Position numbers and translations under genes: made by a program
In this document: positions 20,156 through 28,595 of the stretch, one piece after another
Layout: every line of letters begins with the position of its first letter
How positions within the stretch are numbered: position 1 is the first letter of the stretch
Notes under the pieces: generated by a model
What the model saw: only the letters and a program-made list of their open reading frames with translations
Databases searched by the model: none
Told to the model about the DNA's origin: nothing
DNA from: Chlorophyllum brunneum
Lineage: Eukaryota; Basidiomycota; Agaricomycetes; Agaricales; Agaricaceae
Length of the DNA stretch: 64,000 nt
Reading direction: 5' to 3'
Assembly (NCBI GenBank): GCA_963576785.1
Contig: OY756146.1
Coordinates: 62,001-126,000, forward strand

Positions 20156-20992
20156 TTACTCATTCATAGGTATGGCAGCTCCCAGAGCTCTGGCCAAGTC
20201 CTTCTTGTTTCCTCCAATGAGAGGTGTCTTGTCAACACGTCGTAACCCGATCCAGAGGGGCGTGTGGGGTGGACCTTCTTTGAACAGGAAGTGGGTGTGA
20301 TTGTTGTACGTGGTGTTGTCGTTGGTATGATTGCTTAGGAGTTTATGCACTATGCCCCTCCAATATTCGTTGTCCTTTTCGCCTTCCGATTTCAACGTGT
20401 TGTATCCCTGCGGCGGGTGGAAGGTTATGGGTGTGATGGGGGGTACTACCGTGGTGAGAATGGTTTGGAGGTGGGCTACTTCTTCTTCGATGTCGGGGTG
20501 AAGCAGTTGATCGGCGGCTGTTACTTCTTGTGTCTTTTGCTCACATTTATGACAGATGTGATGTTGGATGGGGAATGGGTCGTTGCTAACAAGTAGTCGG
20601 TTGACGATGTGGTGGGAGAGGTTTTCTGTGCTCCTTGACTCGTATGTATTGAGTCGTTCGGCTAGGGCTACGAGGATGCTATGCATTCGAGCTCGCATAT
20701 TGGAGATGACAATAAGTTGCAGGTCATCGTTGATTTCATATAGGTGTCTCTCTAACTGGTCCCTCCTTCCTTCGTCGATGATAAACTGATTGAGTCTTGG
20801 GGTGGCATCGGATAGGGTATCCATTATTTTAGATGCCCCTTCTTGGGTTGCCTTCATTGCTGCTCCCAATAGTATCATGGTGTCGACTAGGGTTTCTCCT
20901 TCCACGAGCTCCTCATGGCTGGTTCTTTCTGGGACGAGTTCATCGAGTCCTTTGAGGTAGGGGTATGGAGTGAGTTGGCGTTCGGCGGGCAT
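20156..20992 (-). CDS. Third ORF of the chromovirus, unknown function (278 aa)
   Basis: An intact reading frame downstream of pol, in the position where some retroelements carry an env-like gene. The frame is open upstream to 21052. I choose the ATG at 20992 (MPAERQ) because the decayed copy at 52.4-53.2 kb keeps an ATG in the same place. I see no signal peptide, membrane helix or coat motif. It is acidic and probably helical. A CHKC pair occurs near residue 150, and after a Pro-rich linker there is a segment ending EYWRGIVHKLLSN. The C-terminal part includes PLWIGLRRVDKTPLIGG. It starts 98 bp after the pol stop. The function is unknown to me; an accessory protein of this retroelement lineage is an inference from its conservation. 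Confidence 0.75.
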   Translation of the reverse strand: MPAERQLTPYPYLKGLDELVPERTSHEELVEGETLVDTMILLGAAMKATQEGASKIMDTLSDATPRLNQFIIDEGRRDQLERHLYEINDDLQLIVISNMRARMHSILVALAERLNTYESRSTENLSHHIVNRLLVSNDPFPIQHHICHKCEQKTQEVTAADQLLHPDIEEEVAHLQTILTTVVPPITPITFHPPQGYNTLKSEGEKDNEYWRGIVHKLLSNHTNDNTTYNNHTHFLFKEGPPHTPLWIGLRRVDKTPLIGGNKKDLARALGAAIPMNE

Positions 20993-21089
20993 GGTGTGTT
21001 GTGAAGATAGTTGGCAAAGTCGAGGGTAAAGTGGATACCATGAGTGATGCATTGAGTATAGTGGTTGCTTGGAATGCGAGGTCTGTTGT

Positions 21090-24000
21090 TCATAATTGCT
21101 GCTTTTTACCTCCCCTTTTTATAGGTTTCGTCCTTGAAATCTTACTCATGAACTCTTGTACTGCCCCCTTGGCATTTTCCAAATTTGCCTCATCTTCCCA
21201 TGTGTCTTCTTCGGACGTATATCCTTTCCAGTGTATTAGGTACTGTTTTCGTTTTCCCCTTGTGCGGTGTCCTCGGACTTCATCTACCTCGTAGTGTTCC
21301 TCATCATTGATTATCTCGGGAATCGGTGGTGGTGGAGTGCGCTGGCTGTCATACTCGGGTTTGTGATAGGGGGAGAGGAGTCTGCTGTTAAACACGTCGT
21401 GTATCGCCCATGTTTTAGGTAGGTCCAGTCGGTAGCTTGTTTCACCTATTTTTTCTTTTACCCGGAATGGTCCGTATCTCCTATGATCAAGTTTTTTTGT
21501 CGGCCTTGCCGTCCTAATGTTGTCCGCCTCGAGCCAGACTTGGCTTCCTGCCTCATACTCATGTTCTGGTTTTGTGCTATTCTGTTTCTCCATTTGCGTC
21601 TGGCTCTGTTGTAGCATTTCAATCGTTTTTTGGCGCATGTCTTGTAACTCTTGTATTCGTTCCGTGATCGCCGGTGCCTTGGATATGTTTGAGATATCCC
21701 CTTTCCATGGATGTCGTCCATATACTATCTGGAATGGTGAATGTCCTGTGGCGCTGTGTACTTTGTCGTTATACTGGAATTCCGCTGTGCTGAGCCATTT
21801 TTTCCAGTTGTCCTGCGCATGGTTGATTACGTTTCTGAGGTATGCTTCGACCTCCTGGTTGATGCGCTCTGTCTGACCGTCTGTTTGTGGATGGTATGCC
21901 GTGGATAGGTTACGTTGGGTGCCGGTTGCTCTACAAAGTTCTGCCATGAATTTTGACGCGAACTGTGGTCCTCTGTCACTGATGATCCTGCGGGGTATCC
22001 CGTGTTGTCTCCATATATCATCACGATAAATATCTCCTAACTCTTCGGATGATAGGGTGGTGTTAACTGCGCGTAATCTGATCATTTTGCTGAAACGATC
22101 GACAATGACAAGTATCGCATCATATCCTTCTGATTCTGGTAGTGGTCCTATCATGTCGATTGATATTTCTTCCCATGGTCCGATGGGTATCGGTAGTGGA
22201 TGGAGATGTGTGGTAGGTCGTATCCGGAGTATCTTATTTCGCTGACATGTGTCGCACCCTTTGATGTATCGTTTAACATCATTGCGCATTTGTGGCCACC
22301 AATATGTCCTTTTGAGAAGTTCGATCATTCTATGCTGTCCCGGGTGTCCTACGTCCGTTTTGTCATGGTGTTGTTGGAGTATTTCTTGGCGTAACTCGGC
22401 GTTTGGTGGTACGTATATTCTTCCTTCAAACATAGGTAATCCATCAGTTTCCCATATCTCTTCTGGTCGTTTCTCCTTTTCTTTTAGCCACTGTGTTTCT
22501 CTTCTTTGCTCCGTTCGTAATCGGTGTTTCAGGTCTTCTTCCCCCGATATTTCCCAAATTTGTCTGATTTCGGCGGTGGTGTTATCGAATAAGTGGTCGG
22601 GTAATAGTGTGATATCTGTGTTATCTCTGGTGGTGTCCGTTTTTGCTAGTCTTGATAGTACGTCTGCTTTTGTGTTTGTCTTTCCGGGTATGTGTTTTAG
22701 CGTGTAGCGATATTCTTGTAGTTCCAGTTGCCATCTTGCTTGTCGTCCTGTGAGTTGTTGTGGTTTCCTGAAGTATTCTAAGTTCTTGTGGTCTGTCCAT
22801 ATCTCGAATGGTTCATTGGCGTCGAGTAGATACTGTCTCCACGTTTTGACTGCTTCCCGGATTGCTAGTAGTTCTTTGTCGTAGATTTGGTAGTTTCGTT
22901 CTGCCGGTGTCATTGTTCTTGAGTGAAAGGCAATTGGGTGCCACTGATCACTCTGGTTTTGTGACAACACCGCTCCTACTCCATATCCCAATGCGTCTAC
23001 TTCTACCCTGTATTGTCCTCTGTCTTGAGGCATTGCTAGTACTGGTTCGCTCGTGATTTTCTCCTTGATTTTTTCAAACGCTTGCTGTTGTCGTTCTGAC
23101 CATGACCATTGTGCGTCCTTCTTCTTTAGTTCGTGTAGTGGTGTTGCTATGTTACTGAAGTCTTGTATGAATCGTCGGTAGAAGTTTGCAAAGCCCAGGA
23201 ATTTTTCGACGTCTTTTACGGATTTGGGTGTCGGCCATTCTCTTACTGCTTTCACCTTCTCCTCCTCCATTTTAATGCTGCCTTGTCCAACTATAAAGCC
23301 CAGTATGGGTATTTCTTTTGCGTTGAACACGCATTTTGACCGCTTGAAGTAAAGCTGGTGCTTGGCTGCAATGTCTAAGAACCGCGTTGTTCTTTCCTCG
23401 AGTTCTTTCTGCGTGGTTCCTGGAATGACAAAATCATCCATGTAGTTGACAAGCGTTCCTTCGTGTAACATTTCCCGAAATACCGTGTTCATCATCCTTT
23501 GAAAGGTCGCTGGCGAATTGCTCATTCCGAAGAACATGACTGTTGGCTCGAATAATCCGTTATTTGTTACAAACGCAGCCTTCCATTCATCCCCTTCTCT
23601 AATCCTGACGTTGTTGTATCCCCAAATGATATCGAGCTTGTTGAACACCTTTGCATCCTTTAGGCGGTCTAGGACTTCGCTTATGAGTGGTAGTGGTGTT
23701 TTATCCTTGATAGTGTGTTCGTTCAGCTTTTTGTAATCCTGTACCAGGCGTTTGGTTCCGTCCTTTTTGGGTATAAAGAAACATGGGGTGGCGTAGGGGG
23801 ATTGTGATGGTCTGATTTGTCCTGAGGCAAGGTTCTCGTCGAGGAACTTCTGTAGTTCTTGTTTCTCTGTTATTGTCATTGGGTAGACCTTGGACTGTAG
23901 TACTGGGGGGGCGTCTTCGGACAGGTTTATTTCATGGTCCCATACCGTGTGTTCGGGTAGTTTATCGAAGTTGCTTTTGTTGAATAGGTGGGTATATCGT

Positions 24001-24512
24001 CGGAGGTATGGTGGTAGGTCTTCATCATTCGTCCGGTCCGCCTTTTTCTCTTCAATGTGTTCCTTGACTGCCCGTATTCTTTCATTGAACCGTATGTCGC
24101 TATGTGATATTTTGCAATCATCCGGGCATCTGGTGAATCGTATGACGTGATTGTTCCAGTCGATTTCCGGGTTATGCTTGACCAGCCAGTTGTGTCCAAG
24201 ATATAAGTCCGCACTTTCCAGTTGGGTTACTAGCGCGTTGATTTGTTCCGTATGGTTGCCGTTGTTTAATACCAGTTGTGCCTTGTCTGTTATTTCTCCC
24301 TTTTTATTTTCTGTGCCGTCGGCATTGATCACTCTGATCGGGGTCTCCAAAGGTTTAGTCGGGATCTGTTCTTCGTCTATTGTTCGTTGTGCTATGCACG
24401 TGTGGGTGCATCCGGAGTCTACGAGGGTTGTGATTTGTCTGCGTCCTTTTCTTGTCTGGATTGTTGAGTCGAGGAGAAGTTCGCGCGTAGAGTTTCGTTT
24501 TTGGGGAATCAC
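21090..24512 (-). CDS. Chromovirus Pol: protease, RT, RNase H, integrase, chromodomain (1140 aa)
   Basis: Polyprotein of the Ty3/gypsy element. Order from the N-terminus: aspartic protease (LVDSGCTHTCI, about residue 30); reverse transcriptase with YMDDFVIPG near residue 385; RNase H with VDALGYGVGAVLSQ and TDHKNLEYF; integrase with the zinc-binding HHDKTDVGHPGQHRM...CDTCQ and the core DMIGPLPES...DRGPQFASKF...HPQTDGQTERINQ; then a C-terminal chromodomain (YEVDEVRGHRTRGKRKQYLIHWKGY...WE). The chromodomain, in families of this type, guides integration toward heterochromatin. The first usable codon is GTG, but the frame stays open upstream to 24617 and overlaps gag by about 46 nt in the -1 frame. 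Gag-Pol made by -1 frameshifting is therefore more likely than separate initiation. Confidence 0.95.
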   Translation of the reverse strand: MIPQKRNSTRELLLDSTIQTRKGRRQITTLVDSGCTHTCIAQRTIDEEQIPTKPLETPIRVINADGTENKKGEITDKAQLVLNNGNHTEQINALVTQLESADLYLGHNWLVKHNPEIDWNNHVIRFTRCPDDCKISHSDIRFNERIRAVKEHIEEKKADRTNDEDLPPYLRRYTHLFNKSNFDKLPEHTVWDHEINLSEDAPPVLQSKVYPMTITEKQELQKFLDENLASGQIRPSQSPYATPCFFIPKKDGTKRLVQDYKKLNEHTIKDKTPLPLISEVLDRLKDAKVFNKLDIIWGYNNVRIREGDEWKAAFVTNNGLFEPTVMFFGMSNSPATFQRMMNTVFREMLHEGTLVNYMDDFVIPGTTQKELEERTTRFLDIAAKHQLYFKRSKCVFNAKEIPILGFIVGQGSIKMEEEKVKAVREWPTPKSVKDVEKFLGFANFYRRFIQDFSNIATPLHELKKKDAQWSWSERQQQAFEKIKEKITSEPVLAMPQDRGQYRVEVDALGYGVGAVLSQNQSDQWHPIAFHSRTMTPAERNYQIYDKELLAIREAVKTWRQYLLDANEPFEIWTDHKNLEYFRKPQQLTGRQARWQLELQEYRYTLKHIPGKTNTKADVLSRLAKTDTTRDNTDITLLPDHLFDNTTAEIRQIWEISGEEDLKHRLRTEQRRETQWLKEKEKRPEEIWETDGLPMFEGRIYVPPNAELRQEILQQHHDKTDVGHPGQHRMIELLKRTYWWPQMRNDVKRYIKGCDTCQRNKILRIRPTTHLHPLPIPIGPWEEISIDMIGPLPESEGYDAILVIVDRFSKMIRLRAVNTTLSSEELGDIYRDDIWRQHGIPRRIISDRGPQFASKFMAELCRATGTQRNLSTAYHPQTDGQTERINQEVEAYLRNVINHAQDNWKKWLSTAEFQYNDKVHSATGHSPFQIVYGRHPWKGDISNISKAPAITERIQELQDMRQKTIEMLQQSQTQMEKQNSTKPEHEYEAGSQVWLEADNIRTARPTKKLDHRRYGPFRVKEKIGETSYRLDLPKTWAIHDVFNSRLLSPYHKPEYDSQRTPPPPIPEIINDEEHYEVDEVRGHRTRGKRKQYLIHWKGYTSEEDTWEDEANLENAKGAVQEFMSKISRTKPIKRGGKKQQL

Positions 24513-24571
24513 ATATCGTCTATTGTGGGATAAAATAGAAACTCTAGGTTTATTGGCTCGCGGGTTTGCGC

Positions 24572-25810
24572 CTACTCGGAGCCTTCGACAAAATCCTCTT
24601 TCTCCTCCATTTCTTGTTCATCGTCCTCGTTGATCTCTCTGATATGCGCTTTCTTGGGTGCCCGGCAGTTCTTCGAGATGTGGCCCTGTTTGCCACAGTT
24701 GTAGCACGTTATCTTGGTGTATGTGACTTTCGTCTTCTTCCTGCAGTATTTGGCGATGTGCCCATAGAGGTTGCAGTTGTAGCACCTCGGTTTTCCATTT
24801 TGATCGGTGTCCGCCCTTTGTCTTCCTATCTCCATGGGTTGTCCTCTGCCTCCATAAGTAACTCCGGTTGTGGTTCTGATATCCCCTCGGGTGATGTCTG
24901 TTGCTTCGTACCCCTGTCCTACTACGAGGATTGTAGTTTTCCATTTGGTGTATGTTGTTGGGACGGAGGTTGTCGGGTAGCCTACTATTGTTCGAATGAT
25001 GTCTGCTCTGGTGTGGCGTTTGAGAAGGAATATTGCGTGGGTGTCATCTGTCCCTGCTTGGGCTTTCAATGCCTCGAACTCGATTAAGAAATCTGCCGTG
25101 TTCCTCTTTCCTTGTTTGAACATCTCGATTTCTCCTTCTGCTATGGCTTTCCTATTTCCCAAGGAAAATGTGGCTTCTATTTCCTTCGTAAAGTCGTCCC
25201 AGTCTGGTGTCTTCTTGTTTTGGATGGCTTGTAGCTGCGTGTTGGCGTATGGACCTGCTAGTCCTCCTTTCATTCTTGCTAAAATTGCCACTATCTTCTG
25301 TTCTTCTTCATCTATCTTGTTGAACATTAACCATAAGGATATTGCTCTCCACCAATCGTCAAATTGGGTTCTGTCTCCATTAAAATATCCTGGCTCTGGA
25401 GCTAGGTTTTTTGGGACGTTGACTTCTTCTGTCATTTCTGGTTCTGTCTCTGGTTCGCTGTGTTCGTGGGTCTCGGCAATTTCTATATCGGCTGTGGCGT
25501 CGGCGACTTCTGTGTCGATTTCTTCTTCAAATGGAGCTGGTTCTTCGTCTATGCTGTGCTCGGATTCTTTCTCGTAGGTCTCGGCGATATCTATATCGGA
25601 TGTGTTTTCGGCGACTTCTATGTCGAATTCGGTTTCAAATAGAGCTGTACTTTCGTCTACGCTGTGTTCGGATTTCTGCCGTTTAAGGCCTTCAGGGATT
25701 TCTGATTCTGTTGATCGTTTAGATCCTGTTGCTATAGGTGAACCCTGGATGTCTGTTGGTCTCGGAGCTCTGTGTCTTCTCGGTGTTCTCGATGAGCTAC
25801 TGTTGCTCAT
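24572..25810 (-). CDS. Chromovirus Gag with two zinc knuckles (412 aa)
   Basis: Capsid/nucleocapsid protein of the retroelement. The N-terminal 150 residues contain an imperfect acidic tandem repeat (EHSVDES, EHSIDEE with EVAENTSDIDIAE, EVADATADIEIAE). The capsid-like region has FNGDRTQFDDWWRAISLWL and the conserved EMFKQGKRNTADFLIEFEALK. The C-terminus has two CCHC knuckles, CYNCNLYGHIAKYC and CYNCGKQGHISKNC. ATG start at 25810. No disruption is seen. Confidence 0.93.
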   Translation of the reverse strand: MSNSSSSRTPRRHRAPRPTDIQGSPIATGSKRSTESEIPEGLKRQKSEHSVDESTALFETEFDIEVAENTSDIDIAETYEKESEHSIDEEPAPFEEEIDTEVADATADIEIAETHEHSEPETEPEMTEEVNVPKNLAPEPGYFNGDRTQFDDWWRAISLWLMFNKIDEEEQKIVAILARMKGGLAGPYANTQLQAIQNKKTPDWDDFTKEIEATFSLGNRKAIAEGEIEMFKQGKRNTADFLIEFEALKAQAGTDDTHAIFLLKRHTRADIIRTIVGYPTTSVPTTYTKWKTTILVVGQGYEATDITRGDIRTTTGVTYGGRGQPMEIGRQRADTDQNGKPRCYNCNLYGHIAKYCRKKTKVTYTKITCYNCGKQGHISKNCRAPKKAHIREINEDDEQEMEEKEDFVEGSE

Positions 25811-25890
25811 ATACTGTCGTTCTGGTCGGAGGCTATTATTCCAAGCCTAGCTACGAATAATGGCACCTCTCTTGCAAGGTGAGTCGAATG

Positions 25891-25902
25891 ACACTTTACC
25901 AA
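25891..25902 (-). other. Self-priming primer-binding site of the chromovirus
   Basis: Two bases inside the 5' LTR border the sense strand reads TTGGTAAAGTGT. This is the exact complement of ACACTTTACCAA inside the LTR (sense 25998-25987), which lies 34 nt downstream of the start of a TATATAAAG box (26032-26024), where the transcript should begin. This is the arrangement known from the Tf1/sushi group, where the 5' end of the mRNA folds back and primes reverse transcription. No tRNA 3' end with this sequence is needed. Confidence 0.7.
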
Positions 25903-25903
25903 A

Positions 25904-26197
25904 TGTTACGACCTTAGTCTGAGACTCAGGTTGCAAGTCTTTGGATAAAGACAAGGAAGTAGAGAGAAGAGTAAGGGATGATATGATTGGTAAAGTGTAA
26001 GGAATACATCAAGTATTACTGCACTTTATATACTAGCAGCGGAGGCTAATAATAAGGGGGACGAGTAGACGAGTCAGATAAGAGGCATAGCCTTTAGAGA
26101 TGAAACAGGAGATGGAACAAGGAGTGAAACAAGTATGAGGGTACACGAGGTAATGGGCGCGAGATAGGAATGAACGGTCTATCTATAGTTCGTAACA
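25904..26197 (-). repeat. 5' LTR of the chromovirus (promoter)
   Basis: A 294-bp LTR differing from the 3' LTR at two positions (ACG/ATG near 25983 and GTGCG/GCGCG near 26158). Transcription runs on the minus strand from the TATATAAAG box at 26032-26024. The target duplication AATGA follows at 26198-26202. Confidence 0.95.
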
Positions 26198-26529
26198 AAT
26201 GACTTCATAGTCTATTCATAGGATATAACTAGAAACTTCAACAAAGTTATACTACATATGAAGTCATATAAACACATAGTGTCAGAAACATACAGAATGT
26301 TCTATCTGACTCTTACTAAGTATTGTAAAACATGCATACTAGTCATTAGAACTATATAGAATGATCTACTAAGAATCAATTGTTATTACTAGTCATGAAT
26401 GACCCAGCATGACTTTTATTGTACACAGAGCAAGTCATAGGAAGTTTCACATAGTCTATTCATAGAATATAACTTGAAACTTTGACAGTTTTGTGACTTG
26501 GTCAAATTTCACTAAACATAACCTATTCA

Positions 26530-26720
26530 GATCCAGCAATACTGCAGTTTCAAAGTCAATCAGTGCATGTTCATAATTAGGTTCATGATAGCCTGCAAAG
26601 GATATTGTGAACCCTGGGACACAAGTATGTCCATGAACATATTTTGGGTCATGAGATTGCTGTGAGTAATTTTGTTCTTATGAAGAAAAGCAATCATCTT
26701 AGGATTTAGGCTCAATGTCC
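26530..26720 (-). pseudogene. Protein kinase relic (catalytic loop and DFE)
   Basis: On the minus strand IAFLHKNKITHSNLMTQNMF matches the pattern of a kinase catalytic loop with HRD changed to HSN. After a frame change, EHALIDFETAVLLD carries the DFE form of the metal-binding motif typical of small Agaricomycete kinase-like proteins. Both ends are lost. It is a different fragment from the one near 15.3 kb. Confidence 0.6.
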
Positions 26721-27244
26721 ACCTGAACTATAGAAAGTCTACACTTACCTCAAAAAATACTTGCCTATATCTTACCAGTTTACCTACAATAACCAAATCA
26801 CCTTAATTTGCAAAGCTCTATCTTACAAAGCCTATGATCAGAGCAAAGCACCTTAGGGAATAAAGCAGGCAACAACTTACCTAGGTATGACAGCAAATAT
26901 CTGTTGGTTGAATTCAATATATTTGAGAACCAGGATGGTACAATTGCACAGATCATTGCAAAGAGGAAGACTTGAGTTCTATTGTGAACATTGGGCCTGA
27001 AACTGCTCTAAATAACAGAAACAATTGTCAAATGTGTATCTGGCCAACTCCAAATGTGCTGTACTTAATCACAGTATCCTGCCCATCCTCATTGTGAGCA
27101 GACCACACAAATGGCAACTAATTTGTGAATTTGAAGATTGAGTTTTGAGAACACTTATAAAACTTATGCCAAAATAGAATTGCAATTCTTCATTATTTTA
27201 GCAACCATAATGTACATATGAATATGCCAACTCTCTGCCCACAT

Positions 27245-27537
27245 TGTTATAAACTATAGATAGACAGTACATTCCTATCATGTACTTGTCATACTTATCA
27301 TTTCTTATATCTGTATCATCTCCTGTTTCACTCCATAAAGCTGTACTCTTCCTGACTCACTTTACCCATCTCCTATGACTCTGTTACTCCATTCCTTAGT
27401 ATTCTTAGAGCTCACCATTAGTATATAAAGTATAGTAATACTTGATGTATTCCTTACACTTTACCAATTGTATCATCCCTTTCTCTTCTCTCTACTTCCT
27501 TGTCTTGCAACCTGAGTCCTAGACTAAGGTCATAACA
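27245..27537 (+). repeat. Solo LTR of the chromovirus family (CACAT target duplication)
   Basis: A decayed copy of the 294-bp LTR in the opposite orientation (TGTTATAAACTATAGATAGAC to GGTCATAACA). It is flanked by perfect CACAT at 27240-27244 and 27538-27542. No internal sequence follows, so the element was lost by LTR-LTR recombination. The TATATAAAG box and the ACACTTTACCAA start-site motif are both kept. Confidence 0.9.
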
Positions 27538-28475
27538 CACATCAATGTCCTTTGTGTGTGGGATAAGGGGACTGTGGAATGATGTGGGGTTTTGAGGAAT
27601 GTACAAGTTATATCTTTATTAAGCAAAGAGTAGTGACAGAAAGGACTATGTCTGGAGGATGTGCTCCTGATGTTTCATTCTGTTGTCATTTGCACTTTCT
27701 AATCTGCATTCCATGTGACTAGCTCTTCAGATAGTAATATTTCCCCTTAATATTCATTATTGAGGCTGTGTCTTCTGACTCACATTATCTACTACATACT
27801 CATGTATTTCATAAGCTGACTGATCACTGTTGCTCTCATTATACTATTGGACACTGTTAGTGTTTCAAGGGACTCTGTAGTCATTACTGACTGATTAGTT
27901 ATTACTTGTAGGCCTTAGGGTTTTGCATCCCAGATACTAGTATATAAAGTAGCATGTCTTCCCTTCATTCTTTAGACAATCTACTCAATTTCTATCCACA
28001 CTCTACTTGACTCACAGCAACTCCTACTTAGCTCTCTTACCAGACTAACCAATACCTTTATCAGTAAGTCAGATTGTCTGTCTACTGCTGCATAGTACTA
28101 TGCTGTTCAACACATCCATTTCTCAGTTTCAACTGGGTCACCTTCATCCCAAAGACTGAAATTGAGAGTGACAGGATAGTTCCATAATCAGGAGTGGGCT
28201 GTCCAACAGATAGAGCTGAGGAAGGTACAAACAATGTGAACTGGTCTATACAGCCAGACAATAATGGTAAGACTGACAAGGGAGATAGTCAAGAAGTCAA
28301 ATTGGCCTGATAACTCCTACAAATTTCCCACCCCAGCCCATGTATGTTTACCATTACATGGTCAAGAGTCATCTAGGGAGCAGGGCCAGAGAAAAGCAAT
28401 GGATGTCGATCCAGAAGACCTCCATATAGACAAACTCCACAAAGTGAAGGATCCCAGTTCCGAGACTTAGAGCAT

Positions 28476-28595
28476 ATGGATTGGGCAACGACCGCTGCCC
28501 TCCGAGGGGTGAAGGAGGCTTGCGGTGTCACTCTGTACAAGGTTCGTCCCTACCTTGATTTTGAGGAACCTGAGGACAGTGAGGAGGAAGAATGA
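28476..28595 (+). pseudogene. C-terminal exon fragment of an unidentified gene
   Basis: An open frame of 39 codons ends in an acidic tail (DFEEPEDSEEEE) and TGA 28593-28595. It contains VKEACGVTLYKVRPY. Composition is GC-richer than the AT-rich block to its left and its stop overlaps the start of the duplicated block. It is probably the end of a gene that was tail to tail with WDR24 and lost its 5' part to repeats. A 69-codon frame just upstream (28264-28470) may be part of the same relic. Family not recognised. Confidence 0.4.

Larger units (their letters stand above)
19754..26197 (-). mobile_element. Ty3/gypsy chromovirus, near-intact (294-bp LTRs, AATGA target duplication)
   Basis: A complete LTR retrotransposon of 6444 bp transcribed from the minus strand. 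The LTRs at 19754-20047 and 25904-26197 begin TGTTACGA and end CGTAACA, and differ at only two positions, so insertion was recent. The 5-bp duplication AATGA flanks it (19749-19753 and 26198-26202). In element order it carries gag (25810-24572), pol (24512-21090) with PR, RT, RNase H, integrase and chromodomain, and a third ORF (20992-20156). A purine-rich tract GAAAGGGAGG lies next to the 3' LTR. No internal stop or frameshift is seen, so it may be capable of transposition. Decayed relatives are at 27245-27537, 52102-61463 and 61464-64000. Confidence 0.95.
26203..28470. other. AT-rich, CpG-poor relic block
   Basis: Continuation of the block left of the chromovirus; the first 280 bp (to about 26480) are related to 19530-19748. 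It holds a kinase fragment and a solo LTR. Around 27850-28030 a TATA-like TAGTATATAAAG and a stretch resembling an LTR promoter occur, but no second copy in the window confirms an element. Confidence 0.7.

Noticed and set aside
24618..24944. 108-codon minus frame overlapping gag
   Set aside because: It is the pol frame running under gag upstream of a stop; the residues are Arg/His/Gln-rich readthrough of the gag codons, not a domain.
27850..28080. Possible LTR of another retrotransposon (TGTTAG..., TATATAAAG)
   Set aside because: No second copy, no defined right end and no target duplication found in the window.
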